Shown in pieces: positions 46,782 to 56,154 of a stretch of DNA of 64,000 nucleotides. The number at the start of each line of letters is the position of its first letter. Positions within the stretch are counted from its first letter, which is position 1. Made by a program: the position numbers and the translations under genes. Source of the DNA: Segetibacter sp. (GTDB lineage Bacteria; Bacteroidota; Bacteroidia; Chitinophagales; Chitinophagaceae); assembly GCF_025963695.1 (NCBI RefSeq), contig NZ_JAOQAH010000085.1, positions 79,914 to 143,913 of the forward strand, given 5' to 3'. The notes under the pieces are model-generated. The model did no database searches. It was given only the letters and a program-made list of their open reading frames with translations, and was not told where the DNA came from.

Positions 46782-46798
46782 TTAATGACCGGTTAATT

Positions 46799-47131
46799 TT
46801 AAATAGAAACCTGTTCTGTTATTTCATCCATAGAGATTGAAGCATGACTTTCGTCATATATACATTCTCCATCTTTAATTAGCAATATTTGCGGGCTTTC
46901 ATGAAATACACTAAAGGCAGTAGATATTTTATTGCTAATTCCACGGTGTGCAATAAGATCAAGAAAATAGAAATCAGCATTTTCAGGAGCGGAACTTCTT
47001 TCAAGTCTTCCTTTTGCCATAGAACTAATGCTGCAACGAGTACTATGTTTAAATATTACCTGAGGTCTTACCTTCGATTGTTCAATAATGCTATTTAACT
47101 GATCCTCACTTTTCAGTTCGATCCAATTCAT
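46799..47131 (-). CDS. ytxJ: YtxJ-family monothiol bacilliredoxin-like protein
   Basis: The 110-residue thioredoxin-fold protein has the active segment VIFKHSTRCSISSMA with a single reactive cysteine, and FHESPQILLIKDGECIYDESHASIS. It matches the bacillithiol-associated YtxJ family, which reduces protein-bacillithiol disulfides. It is cytoplasmic and follows a small lipoprotein gene by 32 bases on the same strand. Confidence 0.9.
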   Translation of the reverse strand: MNWIELKSEDQLNSIIEQSKVRPQVIFKHSTRCSISSMAKGRLERSSAPENADFYFLDLIAHRGISNKISTAFSVFHESPQILLIKDGECIYDESHASISMDEITEQVSI

Positions 47132-47163
47132 AAATCCTGGTTTTTTATTTAAGCTAAATGAAA

Positions 47164-47286
47164 CTATCCCTTGTAAAAATATCGCGGGTTATGAGAAGGG
47201 CAACTGCCTTGACGGCTAGAGGCGCAAGATGCAAACATACTAGCAAGTAGTATTACTGAAACAATTGCAACAAATGTCTTTTTCAT
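47164..47286 (-). CDS. Small lipoprotein, 40 residues
   Basis: The minus-strand ORF begins MKKTFVAIVSVILLASMFAS with the next residue a cysteine, so it has a signal peptide and a lipobox ending MFASC. The mature part is only about 20 residues (CASSRQGSCPSHNPRYFYKG) with a second cysteine. It has an A-rich leader and is the likely first gene of a two-gene operon with ytxJ. The function is not known. Confidence 0.65.
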   Translation of the reverse strand: MKKTFVAIVSVILLASMFASCASSRQGSCPSHNPRYFYKG

Positions 47287-47348
47287 AAAAATTTTATTAG
47301 ACAATAAACGGTTATTTTGCACGGAATATTTCAAAGATAAAAAATTTA

Positions 47349-48713
47349 ATGAAAGTTCATTTTATATCAATTGGCGGCAGTGTAATGCACCAGTTAGCGA
47401 TTGCATTAAAAAGAAAAGGATACGAAGTAACGGGAACTGACGATGAAATTTTTGAACCGAGTAAAACAAACCTGGAAAAAGAAGGATTATTGCCTACGCA
47501 ACCAGGTTGGAGTCCTGATTTGATTACATCTGACATTGAGGCTGTTATATTAGGAATGCATGCAAAAGCCGACAACCCTGAAATAGCAAAAGCGAGACAA
47601 CTTGGACTAAAATTATATTCATTCCCCGAGTACATATATAAAGAAAGTATTTCAAAAAGAAGGGTAGTGGTTGGTGGAAGTCACGGAAAAACTACCACCA
47701 CAAGTATGATAATGCACGTGTTAAATTATGCACAAAGGCAATTTGACTACCTGGTAGGTGCACGACTTGAAGGTTTCAATCAATCAGTTAATATAACCGA
47801 TGCACCCATCATTATTTGCGAAGGAGATGAGTATCCGGCGAGCGTTATTGAAAAAAGACCAAAATTTCATTTTCTTTTTCCTCATGTGGCTATCATTACC
47901 GGCATTGCCTGGGATCATATAAATGTGTTTCCAACCTTTAAAAATTACCTCGAGCAGTTTAAGATTTTCATAAGTAAAATTCAGCCTGGAGGTATTTTAA
48001 TTTATAATGAAACCGACACAGTCTTAAATCAGTTAGTCCTGGAAAATAAGAGAGACGATATTCATCTTCAGCCTTACGCAATTCCATCTCATACAATTAC
48101 GAATGGAAAAACGACCGTTACTATCGAAGAAGCAAAGGGAGCATTGGAGGTATTTGGAAATCATAATCTACTTAACTTAAACGCTGCATGGTATGCTTGT
48201 AAACAGATTGACATTGACGCCTACACTTTCATAAATGCAATCAGTAGTTTTACGGGTGCCAGTAAACGACTCGAGAAAATTGCTGAAAATGACAATGCTA
48301 TTGTTTATCGCGATTTCGCGCATGCACCAAGTAAAGTAAAAGCAACTATTGATGCAGTAAAACATCAATACCCTGAAAGGCAATTAGTAGCTGTTTTAGA
48401 GCTGCATACATTCAGCAGTTTAAACGAAGGATTCATGAGCGAATATGCCGGAGCACTGGAAAAGGCAGATATGGCTGCTGTCTTTTACTCACAACATGCA
48501 CTTCAACTAAAAAGAATGCCTGACCTACCGAAAGAAGTAGTTGAACGCGGTTTCAAAAAAGAGGGGCTATTTGTAATTACAGATAAAAACGAATTGTTAG
48601 TTTGGCTTTCCAAACAGCAGTATAAAAATGCAAGTCTTGTATTAATGAGTAGTGGCAATTATGACGGCTTAGACATTAACAGTTTTGCTCAAAAGATAAC
48701 TTCTGATAAGTAA
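47349..48713 (+). CDS. mpl: Murein peptide ligase, Mpl type (Mur ligase family)
   Basis: This 454-residue Mur ligase starts MKVHFISIGGSVMHQLAIAL, has the ATP P-loop GGSHGKTTTTSMI, the central ligase motif HNLLNLNAAW and the C-terminal domain with DFAHAPSKVKATIDAV. Mpl joins L-alanyl-gamma-D-glutamyl-mDAP tripeptide to UDP-MurNAc to recycle cell-wall peptides. MurC is the alternative, but the length and the GGSVMHQ start favour Mpl. Confidence 0.88.
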   Translation: MKVHFISIGGSVMHQLAIALKRKGYEVTGTDDEIFEPSKTNLEKEGLLPTQPGWSPDLITSDIEAVILGMHAKADNPEIAKARQLGLKLYSFPEYIYKESISKRRVVVGGSHGKTTTTSMIMHVLNYAQRQFDYLVGARLEGFNQSVNITDAPIIICEGDEYPASVIEKRPKFHFLFPHVAIITGIAWDHINVFPTFKNYLEQFKIFISKIQPGGILIYNETDTVLNQLVLENKRDDIHLQPYAIPSHTITNGKTTVTIEEAKGALEVFGNHNLLNLNAAWYACKQIDIDAYTFINAISSFTGASKRLEKIAENDNAIVYRDFAHAPSKVKATIDAVKHQYPERQLVAVLELHTFSSLNEGFMSEYAGALEKADMAAVFYSQHALQLKRMPDLPKEVVERGFKKEGLFVITDKNELLVWLSKQQYKNASLVLMSSGNYDGLDINSFAQKITSDK

Positions 48714-48768
48714 CTATTTATTCAGATTTTTGCAAAAAGGAATTTAATACCAGTTTGAATACATCTAC

Positions 48769-49539
48769 ATGAAATTAGAATTAAAAAGACCCATCGCATT
48801 TATTGATTTGGAAACAACCGGCACCAACCTGGCTACTGACAGGATTGTTGAAATTGCTGTGGTGAAAGTGGGCGTTGATGGAACCCGCCAAACTAAAAGA
48901 AGACTCGTTAATCCGCTAATGCCTATACCAAAAGCTTCGAGTGATATACATGGCATTACAGATGAAATGGTAAAAGATGCACCTTCATTTAAACAGGTAG
49001 CAAATGAAATAAAGCAATTTATTGACCAATGCGATCTGGGCGGCTATAACAGCAATCGTTTTGACATACCTATGTTAGTTGAAGAATTTTTAAGGTCGGG
49101 CCTGGAATTCTCAATTGATGGTAGAAAGCTGATAGATGTGCAGCGGGTTTTCCATATGATGGAACAAAGAACACTAAGCGCTGCTTATAAATTTTATTGC
49201 CAGAAAACTTTGGAAGGAGCTCATGGTGCAGAAGCTGATGCAGCCGCAACTGCGGAGATTTTGGAAGCCCAGATTGAAAGATACCCTGAAATTGGTGTAA
49301 CACTGGAGTCCATTTGCAGTTTCTGCGGTGAAGAAGATATGGTTGATTTCGCCCGTCGATTTGTAAAGGTTGATTGTAAGGAAGTATTCAATTTTGGTAA
49401 ACATAAAGGCCGGTGTGTGGAAGAGGTTTTAAAAGCTGAGCCACAATATTATGATTGGATGATGAAGGGCGATTTCCCTTTACACACAAAACAAAAACTT
49501 ACAGAGATACTAAATCGTTCTTTGTTAAAGAAAGTTTAA
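48769..49539 (+). CDS. DEDDh 3'-5' exonuclease (DnaQ-like) with an extra C-terminal domain
   Basis: The 256-residue protein has Exo I IAFIDLETTGTNLATDRIVEIA, Exo II GGYNSNRFDIPMLVEEF and Exo III HGAEADAAATAEILEAQ, so the catalytic DEDDh set is present. The last 50 residues (VFNFGKHKGRCVEEVLKAEPQYYDWM) resemble a DUF3820-type module often found after such exonucleases. It may proofread or degrade DNA or RNA. It is not clearly the polymerase III epsilon subunit. Confidence 0.9.
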   Translation: MKLELKRPIAFIDLETTGTNLATDRIVEIAVVKVGVDGTRQTKRRLVNPLMPIPKASSDIHGITDEMVKDAPSFKQVANEIKQFIDQCDLGGYNSNRFDIPMLVEEFLRSGLEFSIDGRKLIDVQRVFHMMEQRTLSAAYKFYCQKTLEGAHGAEADAAATAEILEAQIERYPEIGVTLESICSFCGEEDMVDFARRFVKVDCKEVFNFGKHKGRCVEEVLKAEPQYYDWMMKGDFPLHTKQKLTEILNRSLLKKV

Positions 49540-49617
49540 GTGTATTTTAAAATTTAAGAATGCTTTCGTGGTAGAACATAATTTGTACTTTCGGTCATAT
49601 CTAACTCCTGCTGTTAT

Positions 49618-50394
49618 TTGGAAAAAATTGTAATCATACCAACGTATAATGAAAAGGAAAATATTGCTAATATTATCAAAGCAATTTTTTCGTTGCAGCA
49701 GGATTATCATGTACTAATTATTGATGATGGGTCACCCGATGGAACAGCGGATATTGTAAAAGACCTAATAGAAATTTACCGTGGTCAGCTTTTTCTGGAA
49801 GAGAGGTCCGGCAAGCAGGGCTTAGGCACTGCATATATCCACGGCTTTAAATGGAGTATTTCGAGAGGCTACAATTTTATCTTTGAAATGGATGCTGATT
49901 TTTCGCATCGTCCCACTGATCTTGAACGATTATTCAACGCTTGTAAATATGACGGCGCTGATGTAGCTATTGGTAGCCGTTATGTTCAAGGGGGAAAAAT
50001 TGAAAATTGGCCCTGGGATAGAATGTTTTATTCTAAAGGAGGAGCTCTATATACCCAGCTGATTACATGGATGCCAATAAAAGATCCTACGGCAGGATTT
50101 GTTTGTTATAAAAAAGAAGTGCTGCAAAACATAAATTTTAAGCAGATCAAATTTGTGGGATATGCCTTTCAAATTGAAATGAAGTTTGCAGCATGGAAAC
50201 TGAAGTTTAAAATAAAAGAAGTGCCTATTACCTTCACCGACCGAAAAGACGGTGCTTCAAAAATGAGTAAAGGAATTATTAAAGAAGGCGTATTAGGTGT
50301 TTTGAAAATTCAGTTCCGAAGCGTTTTTAAAGATTATCGTCGACGTGTTAGAAATTCATCTGAAGTTGCTATAGCTAACAACTTCAAAGTATAA
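49618..50394 (+). CDS. Polyprenol-phosphate mannosyltransferase-like GT2 glycosyltransferase
   Basis: The 258-residue protein begins with TTG (MEKIVIIPTYNEKENI). No ATG lies nearby and the homologous N-terminus starts exactly here. It has the GT2 nucleotide motifs VLIIDDGSPDGTADIV and EMDADFSHRP and the acceptor region KDPTAGFVCYKKEVL. It resembles dolichol-phosphate mannose synthase (Dpm1), which transfers mannose or another hexose to a lipid carrier for envelope glycosylation. Confidence 0.9.
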   Translation: MEKIVIIPTYNEKENIANIIKAIFSLQQDYHVLIIDDGSPDGTADIVKDLIEIYRGQLFLEERSGKQGLGTAYIHGFKWSISRGYNFIFEMDADFSHRPTDLERLFNACKYDGADVAIGSRYVQGGKIENWPWDRMFYSKGGALYTQLITWMPIKDPTAGFVCYKKEVLQNINFKQIKFVGYAFQIEMKFAAWKLKFKIKEVPITFTDRKDGASKMSKGIIKEGVLGVLKIQFRSVFKDYRRRVRNSSEVAIANNFKV

Positions 50395-50478
50395 TAGAAT
50401 ATTTTACCCGGTCACCGAAATAGCTCTCGCATCACACCTTCCGACTTCAGTATCCCACTTTACACCTCCCTATTCCCC

Positions 50479-50486
50479 TATATTTG
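50479..50486 (+). promoter_or_regulatory. Promoter-like TATATTTG element of the EamA gene
   Basis: It matches TAnnTTTG and ends 6 bases before the ATG at 50493, which would give a leaderless mRNA as at prfB. Confidence 0.35.
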
Positions 50487-50492
50487 CCGGTC

Positions 50493-51377
50493 ATGAAAAA
50501 TGCTCTATATAAGCTGCATATAGCTGTATTTCTTTGGGGCTTTACCGGTGTTTTAGGAAGGCTGATTTCCCTTAATGAAGGCCTGCTTGTTTGGTATCGT
50601 CTTATTATTACTATAGCAACCTTGTATTTTTTAATGCGGGCAAAAAAGCAGTTGGAGTCGGTATCAAACAAGCAGCGCTGGCAGTTGTTCGGCATCGGTG
50701 GACTTCTTGCTTTCCATTGGTGCTTCTTTTATGGTAGCATTAAGTATTCTAATGTATCTATAGCCTTAACGTGCCTGTCTTCCACAGGATTATTTACAGC
50801 CCTTTTGGAACCTTTAATATCAAGAAAAAAGTTAGTTGTAACGGAAGTGCTATTAGGACTATTAGCGATTGTAGGCATCTATCTTATTTTTCATTTTGAT
50901 CCCCAGTACAAAATAGGGATAATATTAGGTGTCGTTGCAGCTTTATTGACCTGTATATTTTCGGTGCTAAACAAAAGCCAGGTTTCGTATAATGCACCTA
51001 AAACCGTAATGCTATACGAGTTATGTGGTGGATTTTTATTGCTGACTATTTTATTGCCACTTTATCTCTATTTGCTGCCAACTGATCGTTGGGTTCCTGT
51101 AAAGGGAGACTACATCTGGCTACTCTTATTAAGTTGGGTTTGTACGATTGCAGCCATGGACCTCTCCTTACAAGCATTGCAAAAGGTTTCTGCTTTTACC
51201 CAAAATCTTACTCTAAATCTTGAGCCTGTTTACGGTATTGTGCTCGCCTTTGTTGTTTATAATGAGAATAAGTATTTAAGTAAATGGTTTTACTACGGTT
51301 TTGCACTTATACTTCTGGCAGTAATTCTGCAAATGCTACGCATAATTAAAAGCCGTAAGAGGTTGGTGAGTTATTAG
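50493..51377 (+). CDS. EamA-family (DMT) transporter
   Basis: The ATG at 50493 is chosen over a TTG three codons upstream. The 294-residue, ten-helix protein has two EamA repeats (HIAVFLWGFTGVLGRLIS; CTIAAMDLSLQALQKVSAF then EPVYGIVLAFVVYNE). These inner-membrane carriers export amino acids, sugars or metabolites. The substrate is unknown. Confidence 0.9.
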   Translation: MKNALYKLHIAVFLWGFTGVLGRLISLNEGLLVWYRLIITIATLYFLMRAKKQLESVSNKQRWQLFGIGGLLAFHWCFFYGSIKYSNVSIALTCLSSTGLFTALLEPLISRKKLVVTEVLLGLLAIVGIYLIFHFDPQYKIGIILGVVAALLTCIFSVLNKSQVSYNAPKTVMLYELCGGFLLLTILLPLYLYLLPTDRWVPVKGDYIWLLLLSWVCTIAAMDLSLQALQKVSAFTQNLTLNLEPVYGIVLAFVVYNENKYLSKWFYYGFALILLAVILQMLRIIKSRKRLVSY

Positions 51378-51413
51378 ACAAGTAGTAATAACAGAACACA
51401 TGGTATAGTTTTT

Positions 51414-51421
51414 TACATTTG
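51414..51421 (+). promoter_or_regulatory. Promoter-like TACATTTG element of the mscS-like gene
   Basis: TACATTTG lies 28 bases upstream of the ATG. No clear -33 element was found. Confidence 0.35.
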
Positions 51422-51449
51422 TGCCCGAACAGTAAAAATTAAGTGAGCA

Positions 51450-52235
51450 ATGAAATTTGAAGACTTTTATCTTAAAGGTTACAATTGGACGGTGAGATAT
51501 GGCCTGCGTGCAGTTGTTGCACTTCTACTGCTATTACTGGGCTTTTGGCTGATAGGAAAGATAAAAGGGCTGCTGCATAATTCCTTGACCAGAAGAAATG
51601 TTGACCCATCACTTCGTCCGTTCTTACTAAGCGTTTCTGTAATCTTTCTGCAAGGCTTACTTCTGCTTGCTGCAATGCAGGTAGTAGGCGTTCAGATGAC
51701 CATCTTTGCTGCTTTTGTCGGAGCTTTTGGTGTCGCTACCGGTTTGGCTTTATCCGGTACGCTTCAAAATTTTACCAGTGGTGTTTTAATCCTTATTTTA
51801 AAACCATTTAGGGTAGGTGATAATATTATCGCCCAGGGACATGAAGGCATAGTACATTCTATAGAAATCTTCTACACCATTGTAACAACTTTCGATAATA
51901 GAACTGTTATTCTTCCAAACAGCAAATTGTCAAATGAAGTGATCGTAAACCTGAGCAGGGAAGGGATCAGGAGACTGGATGTAGAAATTAAACTGCCGTT
52001 TGCTATAGCTTTTGAACAAGTAAGAACAATACTGCAAAACACGATTCTTGAAAACAAAGAACTTTTAGAAGAACCTAAATTTCATATTGGTGTTTCGTCT
52101 GTTGATGCCGATGGATACAAGGTAATGGTAAATACCTGGGTAAAGCCAGAGGGATACCAGCAGATTAAGCTGCAATTGCAGCAAAAAATTTTGGAAGACG
52201 TTATTGCTGGCGGCATTAAGTTGGCGGGACTGTAG
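51450..52235 (+). CDS. Small-conductance mechanosensitive channel (MscS family)
   Basis: The 261-residue protein has two to three N-terminal helices (about 17-110), the pore helix with AFVGAFGVATGLALSGTLQN and the typical FTSGVLILILKPFRVGDNI. The cytoplasmic beta domain contains GIVHSIEIFYTIVTTFDNRTVILPNSKLSNEVIVN. It opens under membrane tension to release solutes during osmotic downshift. It sits in the inner membrane. Confidence 0.93.
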   Translation: MKFEDFYLKGYNWTVRYGLRAVVALLLLLLGFWLIGKIKGLLHNSLTRRNVDPSLRPFLLSVSVIFLQGLLLLAAMQVVGVQMTIFAAFVGAFGVATGLALSGTLQNFTSGVLILILKPFRVGDNIIAQGHEGIVHSIEIFYTIVTTFDNRTVILPNSKLSNEVIVNLSREGIRRLDVEIKLPFAIAFEQVRTILQNTILENKELLEEPKFHIGVSSVDADGYKVMVNTWVKPEGYQQIKLQLQQKILEDVIAGGIKLAGL

Positions 52236-52286
52236 CAGTAAGTACAACATTATAAAGAAAAGCAAGTAAGATATTTTCTTGCATAG

Positions 52287-52964
52287 CTACTCATTCAATA
52301 GGTCCGGTCTTCTTTCTTTTGTTCTTTCGAGTGATTGGTCGGTTCTCCATTCATCCACTTTTTTAGGGTCACCTGCCAGTAATACATCCGGTACTTTCCA
52401 ACCTTTAAATTCTGCCGGTCGGGTATAAACGGGAGGAGCTAACAAATCGTCCTGGAAAGAGTCAAAGAGGGCAGAGGTTTCATTACTTAAAACACCCGGT
52501 ATCAATCTTCCAATGGCGTCTACCACTACTGCGGCGGCCAGTTCACCGCCACTCAGCACGTAATCTCCAATAGAAATTTCCATTGTCACATAATGTTGCC
52601 TTATTCTTTCATCAATTCCTTTGTAGTGGCCGCATATAATGAGAAGATTGTTTTTAAGCGATAAACGATTTGCAAGTTTTTGATTAAACTGACTCCCGTC
52701 CGGAGTCATATAAATTACCTCATCATATTTTTGATTTTCCTGCAGTTTGTCTATTGCATCTGCTAAGGGTTGGCACATCATCACCATGCCTGCCCCGCCG
52801 CCGAATTGGTAATCATCAACTTGTTTTTGTTTGCTTGTGCTGTAATCGCGCAGGTTAATAACGTTCACCTCAAACAGACCTTTCTCTTTCGCACGTTTTA
52901 AAATAGAATGGGAAAACGGGCTCTCTAATAGCCCGGGCACAACGGTTAAGATGTCAATTTTCAT
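52287..52964 (-). CDS. trmD: tRNA (guanine37-N1)-methyltransferase
   Basis: The 225-residue SPOUT protein starts [20 protein letters not shown] and has the trefoil-knot region [20 protein letters not shown] and [12 protein letters not shown]. It methylates G37 next to the anticodon and prevents frameshifting. The usual rimM and rplS neighbours are not present. Confidence 0.96.
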   Translation of the reverse strand: MKIDILTVVPGLLESPFSHSILKRAKEKGLFEVNVINLRDYSTSKQKQVDDYQFGGGAGMVMMCQPLADAIDKLQENQKYDEVIYMTPDGSQFNQKLANRLSLKNNLLIICGHYKGIDERIRQHYVTMEISIGDYVLSGGELAAAVVVDAIGRLIPGVLSNETSALFDSFQDDLLAPPVYTRPAEFKGWKVPDVLLAGDPKKVDEWRTDQSLERTKERRPDLLNE

Positions 52965-53112
52965 CTGGTAAAACTACTATAATATCATTCCGCTGCGACC
53001 TGGAATGTTACATACTGAAGAGCCTGGTAAATACTTTTCTTTTGCCCTGTTCTGCAGGAGCCCATTTTGCCCCTTCTTAAATTACTGTTTGCTGGCCTCA
53101 TTTTGTTTTCTT

Positions 53113-53311
53113 TTACTTCGTTGCTAAATCAGCGTTAAGATTACTTTCAACGTGTTTTAGCCATCCTACAGCACCACCGGCAAACCTTGCTTCTTTGTCA
53201 AAGCTGCTGTAAATACTGCTGTTTATTATTTTTACTGTATACCAGTTTAAAAAAATAGCGGCGCAGGCAATGAATACAGCAGTTAAAAGGATAAAAAGCT
53301 CTTTTTTTCAT
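53113..53311 (-). pseudogene. Small membrane protein gene broken by a one-base frameshift in an A7 tract
   Basis: The minus strand carries ATG then seven A. Removing one A gives a 65-residue protein: KKELFILLTAVFIACAAIFL (membrane helix), then SSFDKEARFAGGAVGWLKH and a C-terminus ending ADLATK before TAA. With seven A the ATG frame reads MKKRAFYPFNCC and stops soon after. It lies just upstream of trmD and downstream of the Hsp15-like gene, same strand. It may be a real frameshift, a slippage-controlled gene or a sequencing error. Confidence 0.5.
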
Positions 53312-53320
53312 GTTTCAATT

Positions 53321-53713
53321 TTATGCATCTTCAACAAAATCATCAAGGTCTCTTCTTTCTTTTTTTGTGGGACGACCAATTTTGCTAAGTCTTTTACCAG
53401 TATGAAACGATGTAGCCTGTGTTTTTATCGGCTCAAGCTCTTCTGATGGGGTAAGGTCTATGTAACATTTGGTCGCTTCTGCAAATTGAACCCTGTTTGC
53501 CAGAAGCCCTGTAACTTTGATGATCCACTTTCTTGCTTCGGTTTTTATTTCATATTCATCACCTACAGTAACAGCTTTCGATGCCTTTACTGAATCGCCT
53601 TTGAATTTTACCCGTCCTTTTTCGCAAGCTTCACTTGCAAGGCTGCGGGTTTTGAATACTCGTATTGCCCACAAGTATTTGTCTATTCGTAATTTTTCTT
53701 TAGTGTCTGACAT
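53321..53713 (-). CDS. hslR: S4-domain RNA-binding protein (Hsp15-like)
   Basis: The 130-residue protein has the S4 domain RIDKYLWAIRVFKTRSLASEACEKGRVKF (about 8-60) and a basic C-terminal tail ending HTGKRLSKIGRPTKKERRDL, as in Hsp15. Hsp15 rescues stalled 50S-nascent-chain complexes after heat shock. It is cytoplasmic and possibly cotranscribed with the small gene downstream. Confidence 0.9.
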   Translation of the reverse strand: MSDTKEKLRIDKYLWAIRVFKTRSLASEACEKGRVKFKGDSVKASKAVTVGDEYEIKTEARKWIIKVTGLLANRVQFAEATKCYIDLTPSEELEPIKTQATSFHTGKRLSKIGRPTKKERRDLDDFVEDA

Positions 53714-53807
53714 TGTGCTATTAAGTAATTTGTAGATAAGCGCTTCTGTTTAAAAGTTGCTTAAAAGTAAAATTAATACCAGTTGCATGAAGTACTACAG
53801 TTAAAAT

Positions 53808-53830
53808 GGAGCGTCGCAACCAAAGTTGCT
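53808..53830 (+). repeat. Dispersed repeat copy 13 (GGAGCGTCGCAAC subtype)
   Basis: GGAGCGTCGCAACCAAAGTT, between two minus-strand genes. It is of the same subtype as copy 9. Confidence 0.6.
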
Positions 53831-53850
53831 ACATGTTTAAAAGCTTGTAC

Positions 53851-53885
53851 AAAAAAAACTCCCGACATTTTAATTTGCCGGGAGC
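53851..53885 (-). terminator. Terminator of the dipeptidase gene
   Basis: On the minus strand CTCCCGGCA and TGTCGGGAG pair around an 8-base loop, followed by eight T. It lies 20 bases after the stop. Confidence 0.75.
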
Positions 53886-53905
53886 TTGTATAGGATGAAT
53901 AATTC

Positions 53906-55279
53906 TTAAGCCTTTTTTAGCTCAGCGAAATATTGATGAAAATATGGGATGGTTTCGATGCCTTTATAAAAATTGGCAAGGTTGAATTTTTCATTGGGAC
54001 TATGCAAGTTATCACTGTCGAGACCAAAGCCTAAAAAAACAGTTTTGAGACCCAATATACTTTGAAAAAGGGAAGTGATAGGAATACTGCCACCACCCCT
54101 AACGGGGATAGGAGGCTTGCCAAACGTGGTTTCTATCGCTTTAGATGCAGCCTGGTATTCTAAACTATCAATAGGAGTTAAATAAGGATCGCCTCCATGA
54201 TGTTCAGAAGCTTTGACTGTAACACTGGGTGGGGCAATAGCCTTAATATGATTAATTAGCAGTTCGGTCATTTTTGCACTGGTTTGATTAGGAACCAGGC
54301 GACAACTAATTTTGGCAAATGCCCTCGATGGCAAAACGGTTTTAGCACCTTCTTCTGTGTAACCACCCCAGATACCATTTACCTCAAGCGTGGGGCGGAT
54401 GCCGGTTCTTTCATTTGTAGTATAGCCTTTCTCGCCCCATAATTCCTGTACACCCAAATCTTGTTTGTACTCCTCTTCTATATAAGGTGCTTTGGCCATT
54501 TCAGCCCGTTCTTGGCGGCTTGACTCCAGCACATCGTCATAAAAACCAGGAATGGTGATATGGTTGTTTTCATCATGTAAACTGGCTATCATTTTTGCAA
54601 GAATGGTTATCGGATTGGCAACAGCGCCGCCATATACACCACTGTGTAAATCACGATTTGGACCTGTAATTTCTACTTCGATATATGTGAGGCCGCGAAC
54701 GCCTACATCTATACTGGGCGTTTGCAGACTAAGCATTGCGGTATCACTAATTAAAATAACATCAGCCTTCAACATGTCTTTCTTCTCCTGAATAAAAGTG
54801 GCGAGGTTAGGACTTCCTACTTCTTCTTCACCCTCTATTATAAATTTGACATTTGTTGATAGACTATTGGTTTTAACCATTGTTTCAAATGCTTTTATGT
54901 GCATGTAAAACTGTCCTTTGTCGTCACATGCGCCTCTTGCATAGATCTTTTCATCTTTGATGACCGGTTCAAAAGGTCCGCTGTGCCATAGATTTAATGG
55001 ATCAGGAGGTTGTACGTCGTAGTGACCATACACCAGCACAGTAGGTTTGGACGGATCAATAATTTTTTCTCCATAAACAACAGGGTAGCCATTAGTTTCA
55101 AATATTTCTGCCTTAGCTGCACCTGCCTGCAATAATTTTTCTTTTACTGCGTTCGCACATTCTACCATGTCTGTCTTATGTTCACTTCTGGCGCTAACAC
55201 TTGGTATACGAAGTAGCTCAAGTAATTCGTTTAAAAACCGATCTTTATTTTGCGATTGATACTCTTTCCAGGCTTGCAT
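53906..55279 (-). CDS. M20-family dipeptidase/aminoacylase
   Basis: The 457-residue metallopeptidase has the zinc motifs VLVYGHYDVQPPDP (His), ARGACDDKGQFYMHIKA (Asp), IIEGEEEVGSPN (Glu pair), VILISDTAM (Asp) and a late His in LHSPNEKF, with the dimerisation domain in between. It resembles carnosinase-type (CNDP-like) dipeptidases that cleave short peptides. It has no signal peptide, so it is cytoplasmic. Confidence 0.94.
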   Translation of the reverse strand: MQAWKEYQSQNKDRFLNELLELLRIPSVSARSEHKTDMVECANAVKEKLLQAGAAKAEIFETNGYPVVYGEKIIDPSKPTVLVYGHYDVQPPDPLNLWHSGPFEPVIKDEKIYARGACDDKGQFYMHIKAFETMVKTNSLSTNVKFIIEGEEEVGSPNLATFIQEKKDMLKADVILISDTAMLSLQTPSIDVGVRGLTYIEVEITGPNRDLHSGVYGGAVANPITILAKMIASLHDENNHITIPGFYDDVLESSRQERAEMAKAPYIEEEYKQDLGVQELWGEKGYTTNERTGIRPTLEVNGIWGGYTEEGAKTVLPSRAFAKISCRLVPNQTSAKMTELLINHIKAIAPPSVTVKASEHHGGDPYLTPIDSLEYQAASKAIETTFGKPPIPVRGGGSIPITSLFQSILGLKTVFLGFGLDSDNLHSPNEKFNLANFYKGIETIPYFHQYFAELKKA

Positions 55280-55515
55280 GACTCGATGTTATTTAAATCA
55301 GTAACAAATAAATCCGGAGCGAATATAGGGACTTAAAATAAAAGGATGCGAATGAACAAAAGCAGAAACGATATCTACAGGATAAATATTAAAACCTGTT
55401 GTCATTGAAAATTTTACCTTTAGTTTTCTCGTTATCAATAACAAATACGTTTTTGCTTTTCGGTAAGATTGAATTAAATTCTTAAGAAATAATCCAAAAG
55501 TTTAAAAAGAAAACT

Positions 55516-56154
55516 ATGAAAAAAGCACTTTTGCCGATATACTTTGCAGCGGCAACAATACTATTATCAGCTTGTAAAAAAGAAAGTATTGGCGATCCTC
55601 CTCCCGATAATTTCGGGCCTTTAACTACCGGAACTAATTGGACTTATAAGTATACTGAAGGAACAACTTCTACCAACTTTAAGTTGACTGTTACCAATCG
55701 AGATACAGTCGCAAATGGTAGAACATATAGAGCTGTAACGAGTTCGGATGGTTCGACTACTTATATGGGCAAGGTTGGTAGTGATTATTACAGGTTTGCT
55801 TCTTTTCCGGGAATAGGAGTTAACAGTTTTGAAGAGCTTTATTTAAAGGATAATAAGGCTGTTAATGAGACCTGGACGGGTACTGCTTCTTTTAAATACT
55901 TAGGTACAGATCTTACGGCAAATTTAAATTATACACTAAAAGGGAAAGGTGAAAGTCGCACCGTAAATGGAAAAGCGTTTAATAATGTAACTCGTGTGCG
56001 GCTAGACATTTCCATATTTGGAACGGTTGTCGGAGGAGGGGATTTTTATTACCAGGAGGGTGTTGGATTAATAGAAGATATAATCCTGATAACCGTGCCT
56101 GGCGCACAAGCTTATACTTCTAAACAAGAGGTGGTTTCTTACGAGATAAAGTGA
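55516..56154 (+). CDS. Lipoprotein of unknown function
   Basis: The 212-residue protein has a signal peptide with the lipobox LLSAC (cysteine about residue 20) followed by KKESIG. The mature part is beta-rich with many Thr and Gly (FGPLTTGTNWTYKYTEG, YYQEGVGLIEDIILI) and looks like a small outer-envelope domain. I recognise no family name. It is a single gene, and 236 bases separate it from the divergent dipeptidase. Confidence 0.8.
   Translation: MKKALLPIYFAAATILLSACKKESIGDPPPDNFGPLTTGTNWTYKYTEGTTSTNFKLTVTNRDTVANGRTYRAVTSSDGSTTYMGKVGSDYYRFASFPGIGVNSFEELYLKDNKAVNETWTGTASFKYLGTDLTANLNYTLKGKGESRTVNGKAFNNVTRVRLDISIFGTVVGGGDFYYQEGVGLIEDIILITVPGAQAYTSKQEVVSYEIK

Larger units (their letters stand above)
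46156..46798. other. Gene-poor region upstream of the fusion operon
   Basis: This 643-base stretch contains an 8-bp dyad (AACTGTTG 46441-46448 with CAACAGTT 46461-46468), a diverged repeat (46561) and a terminator (46750). A 102-codon minus frame at 46279-46587 shows no protein features. Confidence 0.4.

Noticed and set aside
52975..53010. Dyad ATTCC...GGAAT with GCTGCGACCT, resembling the dispersed repeat
   Set aside because: It shares only CTGCGAC with the repeat core and lacks the head and the CAAC part.
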